DNA of 64,000 bases from a virus (IMGVR_UViG_3300024518_003060:1-64000); one strand, 5' to 3'; positions 23,053-31,249 are shown, numbered from the stretch's first letter. The notes: generated by a model not told the origin, from the letters alone. Translations and numbers: made by a program.

Positions 23053-23847
23053 CTATGATTGGCTTTCAGTACTGCGTTTTAGTGAAATAATTTCAGATTT
23101 TAATTCATCTATTTGAAGTTGTTGAGCTTTTATTCCCTCAATTAAAATTGGTACGATTCGAGTGTAATCCATGCTAAGAGCTTTCTTTCCTTTCTCTTCC
23201 CACTCAACAATATTTGGAAGCTCTTTCCCTATTTCCTCTGCGATGAATCCGAAGTCTGAAGAATTATTTTCTTTCCAAGAGAAGGTTACACCTCTTACAT
23301 TAGAAATGATCTGGAGAGGGTTCTGAATGGTCTCGACATTCTCTTTAAATCTAATTGAAGAGTAGGTCATGTATGCGTTTGCTTTGACTCTGCCAGCGGC
23401 TCCTGCTGTATCTGGCAATGTTATGGCGTGTGTTATATTGGCTCCTGTTGCGCCGATCCCTAAATAGCCTGTGGAGTCGTCGTAACTTAAATTAGAAGCT
23501 CCCCCAAAGGCGCCGCCATTATTATATTGTATTTGAGTATCGGAGCCAGCGACAGAAGTTCCAAGCTGGCTTATATTAACATATTTAACGTTATTGCTAT
23601 CGTCTACGTCAGCAATTAATACAAGATCGCTGGTGCTGACTGTAATTCCTGTACCATCTGAGGCTGCTTTAATAAGGGAATCGTCACCACCGTAATCAAT
23701 ATTTAAAGTAACTGCACCTGAGTTGCCGCCGCCCGTTAGACCAGTGCCAGCAGTGACGGCACTGATATCACCAGTGGCCTCTTCCTGAAGATCTACGATT
23801 ATCTCTTCAAGTTTTGCTCTACTATAATTTCCAATCCCCCGTGCCAT
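23053..23847 (-). CDS. Short tail fibre with C-terminal S74 intramolecular chaperone
   Basis: 264 aa. The front half has the phage fibre phrase 'ISAVTAGTGLTGGGNSGAVTLNI' (28-50) and a short beta-rich shaft including 'YLGIGATG'. From about 160 a Peptidase S74 domain follows: 'YSSIRFKENV' with Ser163 and Lys168 in the i, i+5 arrangement of the catalytic dyad, 'FSWKENNSSDFGFIAEEIGKEL', 'MDYTRIVPILIEGIKAQQ' and a closing coiled coil. The domain should drive trimerisation and then be released by autocleavage. It lies just upstream of the longer S74 fibre; the two chaperone domains are related but clearly diverged. It may be a tip or adaptor fibre (inference). Confidence 0.82.
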   Translation of the reverse strand: MARGIGNYSRAKLEEIIVDLQEEATGDISAVTAGTGLTGGGNSGAVTLNIDYGGDDSLIKAASDGTGITVSTSDLVLIADVDDSNNVKYVNISQLGTSVAGSDTQIQYNNGGAFGGASNLSYDDSTGYLGIGATGANITHAITLPDTAGAAGRVKANAYMTYSSIRFKENVETIQNPLQIISNVRGVTFSWKENNSSDFGFIAEEIGKELPNIVEWEEKGKKALSMDYTRIVPILIEGIKAQQLQIDELKSEIISLKRSTESQS

Positions 23848-23854
23848 CGCATAA

Positions 23855-24301
23855 TTACCTCTCTATTGCGTACATGACAGCAAGAGTCAAACCGATACCG
23901 GCCAGAATCCCGCCTGTGGCCCAAAGAGTAGAATAGTCATTCGTATTCAAAGCGATAGAACTGAGTCTTTCTATCTCTTGGTCCTTAATCTTAATTATAG
24001 CGCCGTACCTATTTTCGAGAGATTCATATGAAACTTTTTGGGAATCAATTAGTGCTTGAAGTCGAGCTTTCTCTTTATTTACTTGGAAGTTGATCTTAAG
24101 TTCGCACTCTTTTTCGAAGTACGATTTTTCTGCCAAGACCTCTGCGGCTGCGACTGAATTGAAAAGGACTCCAGCAAAAGGGGCCTTCTCATTTTTTTTG
24201 ATGCTGTGTACTTTTGGTCCTTCTTCTGGTGGTTCGGCCAAGACATAGCTTGGAAAGGCCAGCAAAAAGACCAGAAGGAAAGCGATTGTTTTATTCAACA
24301 T
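23855..24301 (-). CDS. Exported protein with C-terminal membrane anchor, possible lysis role
   Basis: 148 aa from the ATG at 24301; an ATG at 24313 is also possible and neither has a clear ribosome binding site. Residues 1-20 form a typical signal peptide (MLNKT, a Leu/Phe core, cleavage after 'YVLA'). The mature part has 'KAPFAGVLFNSVAAAEVLAEK', then a helical, probably coiled-coil stretch, and a C-terminal membrane segment 'ILAGIGLTLAVMYAIE'. This topology resembles unimolecular spanins, but the lipobox cysteine is absent. Its start overlaps the upstream membrane gene, and a holin-like gene lies nearby. A role in outer-membrane disruption is only a hypothesis. Confidence 0.55.
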   Translation of the reverse strand: MLNKTIAFLLVFLLAFPSYVLAEPPEEGPKVHSIKKNEKAPFAGVLFNSVAAAEVLAEKSYFEKECELKINFQVNKEKARLQALIDSQKVSYESLENRYGAIIKIKDQEIERLSSIALNTNDYSTLWATGGILAGIGLTLAVMYAIER

Positions 24302-24713
24302 TGTTAAACCCATATTTTTCAGCAATTAGTTTAGCTAACTCATCAGGATCATCATAATACTTTTCAATAAGATCTTTAACCTCTTTTTTCTTTGAGGCTT
24401 CAAGTTCTTTATTGTCTTTCTTATATTCTTCTTCTAATTTAGAAATCAACTCATTGTATTTCTTTGTGACTTCATCACGTTTTGCGATCTCCTCTTTGTG
24501 GGAGTCGTTGATTACCTTGATTTGACTTTCTAGACTTTCTTCTCGAATCTTAAGAATCTCATGTGCCCTGTCTTTTTTGCCAAAGATGAACCACAATACT
24601 AAAGTGTACAAGATTACAGCCGGAATATACCAATAGTGCCTTATCCAAGTCCATATTTTTTTAAGGGTGGCTTTAATTGTCAACATAGTAAACATTTTAG
24701 TAATCGCTGTCAT
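24291..24713 (-). CDS. N-terminal membrane anchor plus coiled coil, i-spanin-like
   Basis: 140 aa. A single membrane helix at about residues 27-44 ('WYIPAVILYTLVLWFIFG') follows a short basic N-terminus. The rest is a long charged coiled coil rich in Lys and Glu, ending 'LAKLIAEKYGF'. The layout is that of inner-membrane spanins (Rz-type). It overlaps both neighbours (17 nt with the 148-aa gene, 11 nt with the exported protein). Inner- and outer-membrane spanin genes commonly overlap, but no lipoprotein partner is visible. An equally good alternative is a structural or membrane-associated protein unrelated to lysis. Confidence 0.5.
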   Translation of the reverse strand: MTAITKMFTMLTIKATLKKIWTWIRHYWYIPAVILYTLVLWFIFGKKDRAHEILKIREESLESQIKVINDSHKEEIAKRDEVTKKYNELISKLEEEYKKDNKELEASKKKEVKDLIEKYYDDPDELAKLIAEKYGFNNVE

Positions 24714-25143
24714 CCATGAGCTTGGTCAATTCTTCCATGACTCCATCAATTGTAATTTCTGGCTCTCTGTCAAGCTGACTATGTTTTTCAACAGTTGACT
24801 TTTCTTCGTCGCTCCAGCCAAATCGAGCGGTCCTTGCTTCGATCTCCTCATCGGTGAAGGGAAGACTCCAATCATATCTATCAATTGATGCTTTGATTTC
24901 CCTATCATCCAACAGATTTTGGGCAATGTAAGAAACATTATCAAAATCAATAGAGCCATCACGGAGACGCTCCAAAAGTTCACTAGCGACAAGCGTTTCA
25001 AAATCCTGATGTGATTTTTCTTCATTGCCGTCGTCAAAGAACCTCAGAAAATCTTCTATGGGTAACTCGTACTCATATCTACCTTCATTAATTGCTTTTC
25101 TATATTCACTGTTTACCAGTCTTCTAAGTTCTTGTAAATTCAT
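24697..25143 (-). CDS. Acidic protein of unknown function in the lysis-like cluster
   Basis: 148 aa from the ATG at 25143, chosen because it starts 1 nt after the holin-like stop with TGGAG 6 nt upstream; a longer frame from 25206 would overlap that gene. The product is strongly acidic and helical ('EKSHQDFETLVASELLERL', 'WSLPFTDEEIEARTARFGW'). There is no signal peptide, no membrane segment and no recognisable catalytic motif. It lies between the holin-like and the i-spanin-like genes, so it is probably co-expressed with them. It is not an endolysin of any family I can recognise. Confidence 0.5.
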   Translation of the reverse strand: MNLQELRRLVNSEYRKAINEGRYEYELPIEDFLRFFDDGNEEKSHQDFETLVASELLERLRDGSIDFDNVSYIAQNLLDDREIKASIDRYDWSLPFTDEEIEARTARFGWSDEEKSTVEKHSQLDREPEITIDGVMEELTKLMDDSDY

Positions 25144-25144
25144 A

Positions 25145-25336
25145 TTATGCTCCATGCCTCCAACGAGTTGCAATATCTGCCAAGCCTTGAATTCCGATGT
25201 AAGCAAGCGAAATTGCTACCCAATCGGATGAAGCAAGAGGCGTTGAGGGCATAAGCATAAAGACGGTTGCCGTCGCCCATACCATCAGCTTTCTTGACAA
25301 TAATTTATTTAATCCTTTATCTACTACTTCTTTCAT
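25145..25336 (-). CDS. Small two-helix membrane protein, holin-like
   Basis: 63 aa. A short basic N-terminus is followed by two hydrophobic segments (about residues 18-33 and 38-55, 'VWATATVFMLMPS' and 'WVAISLAYIGIQGLADIA') separated by a short turn, ending in basic 'RWRHGA'. Size and topology fit small class II-like holins, which form membrane lesions timing lysis. AAAGGAG precedes the ATG at 25336. The two downstream genes also encode membrane proteins. No endolysin is recognised beside it, so the call is by topology only. Confidence 0.5.
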   Translation of the reverse strand: MKEVVDKGLNKLLSRKLMVWATATVFMLMPSTPLASSDWVAISLAYIGIQGLADIATRWRHGA

Positions 25337-25350
25337 AAAAATTCTCCTTT

Positions 25351-26550
25351 TTATTCTGCTTTGTAAGGCGTGTTTCTTCCTCTTAATGTTGCCGGTCCCT
25401 TCACTCCACGAGAAAATGGAACCTGTTTTGGGTTGTTAAGAAAGCGAAACTTTTGATTAGCATTCATATTGGAATAGTGATTGTTTGTAAAATCTGTGCT
25501 GAATGGGAACTCTTCCTCATCAGTCTGATTCACCCAAGGATTCATATATTCAAAGCAGCCAATATCAAAGGTTCCTCCTGGTGGATTTCCCCACGGTCGC
25601 ACAGTTCCAGTTATATCAACAACAATTCCATCATATGCCGTGCCAGCGTCTACTGCTACGCTGCTCGCCTGTATATCGTAATTTGGCGCGATTGTGACGC
25701 TGCCTCCTACCGCTGTACCATCAACAAATCCCAAACTAGCATATGTTGTGAAAGCGGAATTGGAACCTGTAGCGGCGTTCGCTGAATCAGCTTTATTTTT
25801 GAAGGCATGCCCAGGAACAGTTGCTAGATTATAATCTTGGTCATCTGACGCTATTCCATCCCCGGCTGTTGTCGAATAAACAATACAATTAATTACTTTT
25901 GATAACAACACTGTTGATTTGCTCGTGGTGCCTCTATTAATAATAGTAGAGAAGCTGGCTGTTCCAAAGTTCGAACTATCCTCGATAAGAGGCCAATCGA
26001 GCGATGTATTACTTGAAGTTATCAAGCAGTTGGAGATCTCCATATATCCACCATTGATTATTGGCGAGGAAATGCCCGGTTCAAAAAACATTATGCATTG
26101 CTTAAGAGTAGTAGGTGTCGACACATCTGTATTAGTGATTCTGGAGCTACCAAGACTGGGTACATCATGTACAAAGCACCCGCTCATATGAAATTTATCG
26201 TAACCGGCGCCGAGATCTTGGAAAACGTCGGCGCTATAATTAGAAATTTCTAAACCAATATATGTCGTGTTTGTGCTTGAAGGTTGGAATGCTCTGGTTC
26301 CATCGTTACCACCCAAGCCCGTGCCATATATTTTTGGGCGTCCGAGCCAACTTGCAGTATGCTTTATTACCATATTAGCAGCAGCAGGCCAAAGATTGCC
26401 TTCGTTATAATCACCTTCATCAATAATTTCAACAACATCGCCATCAGAAGTGGCAACCCCTAAAGCTGAATTAATTGTTAATTTAGCTCCAGAGCCAGAG
26501 AGGCCGGTGTTGACATCAAGTCCGGTTTTAGAAACATAATATGTGGTCAT
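25351..26550 (-). CDS. Right-handed beta-helix adhesin / tailspike-like protein
   Basis: 399 aa. The N-terminus 'YYVSKTGLDVNTGLSGSG' is the start seen in many pectate-lyase-like parallel beta-helix proteins of phages and bacteria. Short repetitive strands follow ('YIGLEISNYSADVF', 'MSGCFVHDVPSLGSS', 'GYMEISNCLITSSN'), as expected of beta-helix rungs. After about residue 330 a less repetitive tail contains 'GCFEYMNPWVNQTDEEEFPF'. A polysaccharide-binding or depolymerising role is possible, but no catalytic residues can be assigned. AGGAAAG precedes the ATG. It lies between the DNA-repair fusion gene and the holin-like gene. Confidence 0.65.
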   Translation of the reverse strand: MTTYYVSKTGLDVNTGLSGSGAKLTINSALGVATSDGDVVEIIDEGDYNEGNLWPAAANMVIKHTASWLGRPKIYGTGLGGNDGTRAFQPSSTNTTYIGLEISNYSADVFQDLGAGYDKFHMSGCFVHDVPSLGSSRITNTDVSTPTTLKQCIMFFEPGISSPIINGGYMEISNCLITSSNTSLDWPLIEDSSNFGTASFSTIINRGTTSKSTVLLSKVINCIVYSTTAGDGIASDDQDYNLATVPGHAFKNKADSANAATGSNSAFTTYASLGFVDGTAVGGSVTIAPNYDIQASSVAVDAGTAYDGIVVDITGTVRPWGNPPGGTFDIGCFEYMNPWVNQTDEEEFPFSTDFTNNHYSNMNANQKFRFLNNPKQVPFSRGVKGPATLRGRNTPYKAE

Positions 26551-26582
26551 AAGTGAGCTTTCCTAGAAAATCTTTAATATAA

Positions 26583-29500
26583 TTAGATTTCTTGAACAAA
26601 AGCATACCCATTTTGCTTATCGATTGTTATTTGATTGTCTACGCAATCTTTGAGAGAATCGAGGTGGGAGACTAGAATAATTGTTTTAAAGTAGTTTTTA
26701 ATAATATCAAAGATTGAAACAAGTCCATCCATATTTTCAGCGTCTAATGCTGTTCCTGGCTCGTCCAAAATAAAAATATCGGACTTTGGCAAGCTTGACA
26801 CTGAAAGAAGGGCAAGTCTTATTGCCATCGCTGCTATCGTCTTTTCTGCGCCGGAACCAAGATCAAGCGGTCTTGGATCATATTTTGGATGCTGAATAAA
26901 GATGTTAAGCTTCCTGTTATCGGCCTCAAAAAAGATATTAAAGTCAACAACATTGGCCAAAATCTTGGCTATTTCAGTATTAATCACGGGAAGCTGCTTT
27001 TTGATGATGTCATAAGCAATTCCGTTTGAGTGGGCACAGTGCATAAACAAATCATAAGCAGTATATTCTTCATTAAGTGCAGAAAGTTCTTCTTTTTGCT
27101 CTTTAAGGGAGCGAATTTTCTCTTCAAGCGAGCCATGCTCTTTGTATAATCCCAAGAGTTTTTGCTGGCACTTGTCACTTTTGGTCTGCTTTGTGTCTAT
27201 TTGCTCGCTAAGAACTGTAATATGATTTTGAAGTTGTTCTTTATTTTCAATGGCTTCTTTGTTTAGGTCATATTCTTCTTGTTGTTTATATAGGTCTTCC
27301 AACTCTTTTTCAAGTAGCAGTAGATCGTTTTTACACCCTTTTTGCTCTGAATCGAGCTTGAAGGTGTCTTTTTCGGTGTCATTCTTTTTCTCAAGAACTG
27401 CTTCATATTTCTCAAGATAAGAGGCAACCTTCTCTTGGTCAAGATTATCAAGTTCATTGTTGGCTTTTATCTGATTTCTGCCAATTTCTTGAACAAGTTG
27501 AATTAAGCTGGGTAATTCTTGTTTTGCTGCGGAAGCATCCTTAATAAACTTGCAGCTTAGAAACTTTTCTCCGCATGGAACTTCATCCAATAAAGTAATC
27601 TTTTTTTCTGTTCGTTCTTTGAGTTTTTGAGTGTCATCGAGCTTCTTTTCGGTCTCTTCTAAAATGACAAGTTTCTCATCAATTTCAGATTTTTTGTTCT
27701 TGATGTCCCCTATATCAAAGACACCCAACAAGTCCTCAATTTTATCCAAAACTTCCCTATTTTCGACAAGTTTTACATCATAATCTTGTGAGGTGTTCTC
27801 AAGCTCTTCTTTGCGTTGTTCCTCTTCCTTGATTTTGGTTAAAATGCTGTCGATATTGATCATCTGAGTTGGGATTTCAGAGAATGTTTTTTCTGATTCT
27901 TCCTTTTCTCGAACCAATCCTTGAAGCTCTTTGTCTAATACTTCGCAAGTGGTCTTTTCTGAGATGGTTTCATTTTCAAGATACATTAACTGCTTTTCAG
28001 TTTCATAGATCTCGTCATTAAACTCTCTTCCCTCAAGCCTTTTCAGGGCACCTCTCAAATCGGTGGCGTCTTCTTTGGCAAGCTTAAACTTTTTATCAAA
28101 TATCTCAAGATCTAAGAATTTTGCCAGGATTTCCTTTCTTTTGGTTGACCCCTCATTAATAAACTGTAAAGCTCCAAGTTGAGAACTTAGCGAAGTGATC
28201 AAAAAATCCTCTAAGGAACCGAAATGCTTACGAATTATGCTGTCGGTGTCGTTTCGCGTGAGACCATTTAAACTTGAGGTTTCGCCCGTGTCGCAATCTT
28301 CAACGCTGAATTCTACATCAGTTTTTGCTTCAAGAGTCTCTTCGCCTTTGAGCTTTTTAACGTACTTGTCGGATGTTCTTTCGATGGTGAACTTTTTGTT
28401 ACCAATTGAAATTACTGCTCTGCCCATACAAGAATCTTTTGTCTGATTAATGATGTTTAGATTCTTTCTTTCGTTCTTGGATGTACTGTTAAATATAGTA
28501 TAGAGTAGTCCATCGATTACGCTTGACTTGCCAGAATAGTTTTTACCAAACAAGCCGACGACACCACCGAATTTATTAAAATTAATTTTGTTTCCCTCTC
28601 CGTAATTAAAGAGATTGTCCCACTCAAAGCTTTCTAGCTTCCAGTTGACATTTCTGTGTATTTCTTCGTTTTCTTCAATTTGAGAGTTGTACTTCTTGTT
28701 GAGTGAGAAGATGCGTTCAAGCATTTTTTCAGTGGGTTGATAGTCTTTAAGGTAATCTTTGATTAAGCTCTCTTGTACTGCTGAATCTCTTAGATTGTCC
28801 GACCTAATTCCATCTACCAAATTTAAGTCGCCGCTGCGTCTTCCTGCGGCATTATTGAGAAACGTTACGCGCTCTGGTTTGAAGCGATGCTTTGCTGCTT
28901 CAATAGCCTTCTTCATGTTATGTAAGGGAATGTTAGTTTTGGAAACTAAACGAACTCTTGCCCCAAGCGGGACTTCTATCTTTGATGGAATTCGGCCAGT
29001 CTTTGTTAAGACAATAGAAATAAAAGGCTTTGGGTTTTCAATCGTAATATGTTTTACGGTAAACTTGTCCCTATCCTTGATGTCCCAAATCAAATATCCT
29101 TTGTCATTGGTCTCACCAAAGTTCTGTTGGATTGTACTGCCGCAGTATCGTATTCGGCCTTCTTTATCCAACGATTGGTTCGTTTTGTGTATGTCACCTA
29201 AGAAGGCGAAGTCGTGTCCTTCAAAGATTGAAAGTTCGTCTTCTCCGCTTTCCATAATCCATCCCAAATCGGTTTGACAATTTGATATAGCTCCGTGATA
29301 AACAGCCACGTTAATCCTATCGGAAGTAGAAGGGCGAGACCAATTCCCACGATCAAAGACACTAAGTACATTAATAGTAATTTCTTTATCAAGGTTCACC
29401 TCACCAGACTTTTTAAGAAGATGTAGATTGGGTAGTTTTAGTGCTTTAACAATTGGAGTTATAGCGTCCTGCCTACTACTATTCTTTAGATTACCGTCAT

Positions 29501-29741
29501 GGTTCCCTAATATTATATAGGTAGGAGCAACCCCCGAAAGACCTGTTAAGAATTCAGAACACAATTGAACGTACTCTGGTGAGATAAAAGTTTTCGAGTG
29601 GGCGATGTCCCCACAGTGAACAATATAATCTACTTTTTCTTTCTTGAGACTTTCAAAAAGTTTTTTAAAGACCTCTCTGTACTCGTTATGGTACTTTAAA
29701 TTACGAATATGTGTGTCGCTAATGTGTGCTATTCTAGCCAT
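26583..29741 (-). CDS. SbcD-SbcC (Mre11-Rad50, gp47-gp46) single-chain fusion nuclease
   Basis: 1052 aa. Residues 1-230 are a calcineurin-type nuclease with Mre11 motifs: Asp9/His11, 'HCGDIAH' (42-48), 'GNHD' (79-82), 'VYHG' (His149) and 'GDIH' (182-185). A linker (about 240-365) leads to a Rad50/SbcC ATPase: Walker A 'GKNYSGKS' (399-406), long coiled coils, signature 'LGSGAEK' (961-967), Walker B 'DIFILDE' (988-994) and 'LVSHLD' near 1026. The hook is Cys723-x6-Cys730 rather than CxxC. In T4, gp46 and gp47 are separate proteins that resect ends for recombination-dependent replication; here one gene encodes both. It overlaps the primase-like gene by 8 nt. Confidence 0.9.
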   Translation of the reverse strand: MARIAHISDTHIRNLKYHNEYREVFKKLFESLKKEKVDYIVHCGDIAHSKTFISPEYVQLCSEFLTGLSGVAPTYIILGNHDGNLKNSSRQDAITPIVKALKLPNLHLLKKSGEVNLDKEITINVLSVFDRGNWSRPSTSDRINVAVYHGAISNCQTDLGWIMESGEDELSIFEGHDFAFLGDIHKTNQSLDKEGRIRYCGSTIQQNFGETNDKGYLIWDIKDRDKFTVKHITIENPKPFISIVLTKTGRIPSKIEVPLGARVRLVSKTNIPLHNMKKAIEAAKHRFKPERVTFLNNAAGRRSGDLNLVDGIRSDNLRDSAVQESLIKDYLKDYQPTEKMLERIFSLNKKYNSQIEENEEIHRNVNWKLESFEWDNLFNYGEGNKINFNKFGGVVGLFGKNYSGKSSVIDGLLYTIFNSTSKNERKNLNIINQTKDSCMGRAVISIGNKKFTIERTSDKYVKKLKGEETLEAKTDVEFSVEDCDTGETSSLNGLTRNDTDSIIRKHFGSLEDFLITSLSSQLGALQFINEGSTKRKEILAKFLDLEIFDKKFKLAKEDATDLRGALKRLEGREFNDEIYETEKQLMYLENETISEKTTCEVLDKELQGLVREKEESEKTFSEIPTQMINIDSILTKIKEEEQRKEELENTSQDYDVKLVENREVLDKIEDLLGVFDIGDIKNKKSEIDEKLVILEETEKKLDDTQKLKERTEKKITLLDEVPCGEKFLSCKFIKDASAAKQELPSLIQLVQEIGRNQIKANNELDNLDQEKVASYLEKYEAVLEKKNDTEKDTFKLDSEQKGCKNDLLLLEKELEDLYKQQEEYDLNKEAIENKEQLQNHITVLSEQIDTKQTKSDKCQQKLLGLYKEHGSLEEKIRSLKEQKEELSALNEEYTAYDLFMHCAHSNGIAYDIIKKQLPVINTEIAKILANVVDFNIFFEADNRKLNIFIQHPKYDPRPLDLGSGAEKTIAAMAIRLALLSVSSLPKSDIFILDEPGTALDAENMDGLVSIFDIIKNYFKTIILVSHLDSLKDCVDNQITIDKQNGYAFVQEI

Positions 29742-30663
29742 GTGTTCTCCATTGTAAATTCATTAGATTTTCGAAAGTCATTGGTACGGAAGTTTCGATG
29801 AGTTCTTTTACTTTTCTTTTTGATATAGAACCAATGTCTTCAATTTCTGAGGTATTAATATTATAAACCTCAAGTCCGTGTTGTAACAGGTTGGAAACAA
29901 CTTTATAGGTTTTTTTCAATGCGTCTTGGTCGAAGCCTAAATAGATTTTGGGCTGATGTGTGACGAGCTTTTGAAATAATTTGGAGTTAACGCCCAAAGT
30001 GGATCCCAAAACGGGAATACTGTTTCTTGATTTAATAGCGTCAAAGACACCCTCAACGAGTACTACTGGTTTTGTCCAGTCTATCAGCAAGTCATTGAAG
30101 ATAATCTTGTTGGATGGCACGGGGGGTTTTTTATATTTTAACCAGTCTCCACTGTAACTGCGAGCAATAAAATAGTTACAGTCGCCAGCGGTGTTGAACG
30201 AGGGAAAGATGATTCTATTTTTATATTTTCCTTCTCGGCAATAACCAATTTTGTAATATACAATGTCTTCTTTCGACATTCCTCTGTTAGAAAGATATAG
30301 ACGAGCTTCTTTGGCTGAGTAGGGTAGGCTTTTATTTGCCAAGCAAATGAACTCTTCTGGCAGTTTTACTGTTTGTTCGGCTTCTGTTTGCTTGTCCTCG
30401 AAGAAGGTTTCGGGTTCGGCCATATCAATTGATTGTGTCAACAGTGACCATTGATATTTATCGTCTTTAGAAGCGAAGCGACTTACAAGATACTTAAGGC
30501 CACCTTTCGAATCGCAGACCCAACACTTAAAGACGTTCATTTTAATGTTAAGTGAAAGCTTTTTCTTGTGATGATCGCAGAAGGGGCACTTAAAGAGTAG
30601 TTCCTCTCTGCTTTTATAATAGCCACCAAGAAAATTTACAAAAATATCAACTTTTTCTTTCAT
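29734..30663 (-). CDS. DNA primase-like protein (zinc finger plus Toprim)
   Basis: 309 aa from the ATG at 30663. A longer frame to TTG at 30702 would begin inside a promoter -35 box and is rejected. Cys26, Cys29, Cys47 and Cys50 ('CPFC', 'CWVC') form a DnaG-type zinc-binding domain. The middle has a DnaG-like 'YLSNRGMSKEDIVYYKIGY'. A Toprim domain follows with 'VVLVEGVFDAIK' and 'YLGFDQDA', which supply the acidic metal ligands. The size is near T4 gp61 primase (342 aa), and it would make RNA primers. The helicase partner is not in the window. The gene starts a replication block with the SbcD-SbcC fusion. The 5' untranslated region may be only 3-4 nt. Confidence 0.82.
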   Translation of the reverse strand: MKEKVDIFVNFLGGYYKSREELLFKCPFCDHHKKKLSLNIKMNVFKCWVCDSKGGLKYLVSRFASKDDKYQWSLLTQSIDMAEPETFFEDKQTEAEQTVKLPEEFICLANKSLPYSAKEARLYLSNRGMSKEDIVYYKIGYCREGKYKNRIIFPSFNTAGDCNYFIARSYSGDWLKYKKPPVPSNKIIFNDLLIDWTKPVVLVEGVFDAIKSRNSIPVLGSTLGVNSKLFQKLVTHQPKIYLGFDQDALKKTYKVVSNLLQHGLEVYNINTSEIEDIGSISKRKVKELIETSVPMTFENLMNLQWRTHG

Positions 30664-30673
30664 CGTCACTAAT

Positions 30674-30702
30674 ACTATACACTGGTTTGGAGCCTTTGTC
30701 AA
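30674..30702 (-). promoter_or_regulatory. Near-consensus sigma70 promoter before the primase-like gene
   Basis: On the minus strand TTGACA (30702-30697) is followed by a 17-bp spacer and TATAGT (30679-30674): a perfect -35 and 5 of 6 for the -10 at optimal spacing. The expected transcription start (about 30667) is only 3-4 nt before the ATG at 30663. The site occupies the short gap after the RuvC-like gene. It is the best host-type promoter I see in the window. Confidence 0.85.
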
Positions 30703-30709
30703 GTATTAT

Positions 30710-31249
30710 TTACTGTTTATTATGTTCGGGGTTGAGATTTATAAGGCCAGCCTTTGCTATGACTATCGCATCGGCAATATCAAAGTACTTTGGCTTTGGA
30801 TTACCATGACTTGTATATTCTACACTAAAAGAGGGTTCGTTGTCAAGTAACCATTTAACAATTTCTTTTTTAGCCTTTGTGCCGCGACTTATTTTAATGC
30901 CGTTGAGCTTTCTGGCCTGTTGTGCTGTATAGTATTCGGGGATCTTGTCAAAAGTTGAATAGCAAATCCAAGAGATAATGCCATTAAATCTCTGGAGCGT
31001 TGCCATTGTTTTGGCTGTAGACCCTCCAGAGCCGAAGAAGGAGAAAGGCTTCTCAATGAAGACCTTTTCTATTGGGTATTGTGCTTTAATTTCACAGAGG
31101 TTTTCTTTGATGAATCGCGCCTTATCGAAGACGGTAGCATACTTGTTCTTGTTTCGAGTGTCCCAGGCATTGGCGCGGATTACCTCTCCCGAGGCGTCAA
31201 GAACGCAGAATCCGGTTATACTGGTGCTAATATCGAGTCCTAAAATCAT
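30710..31249 (-). CDS. RuvC-like Holliday junction resolvase
   Basis: 179 aa. The RNase H-fold pattern of the RuvC family is clear: 'LGLDISTSITGF' with Asp6, 'KVFIEKPF' with Glu66, and a C-terminal 'YFDIADAIVIA' with Asp157 and Asp160. Length and motif order fit RuvC-type resolvases (about 170 aa). Its reaction would be symmetrical nicking of four-way DNA junctions, useful for trimming branched concatemers before packaging or after recombination. T4 uses an unrelated enzyme (gp49) for this. AGGAATTTT precedes the ATG at 31249. It lies between the virion paralogues and the sigma70 promoter and primase-like gene. Confidence 0.85.
   Translation of the reverse strand: MILGLDISTSITGFCVLDASGEVIRANAWDTRNKNKYATVFDKARFIKENLCEIKAQYPIEKVFIEKPFSFFGSGGSTAKTMATLQRFNGIISWICYSTFDKIPEYYTAQQARKLNGIKISRGTKAKKEIVKWLLDNEPSFSVEYTSHGNPKPKYFDIADAIVIAKAGLINLNPEHNKQ

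Noticed and set aside
20489-23847. Diversity-generating retroelement acting on the fibres
   Set aside because: The repeats are regular coding modules. No reverse transcriptase gene and no template/variable repeat pair with adenine-specific differences can be seen.
30664-30702. N-terminal extension of the primase-like gene from TTG at 30702
   Set aside because: The TTG is the start of the TTGACA -35 box and the frame would overlap the promoter. The ATG at 30663 fits the zinc-domain distance in DnaG-type proteins.
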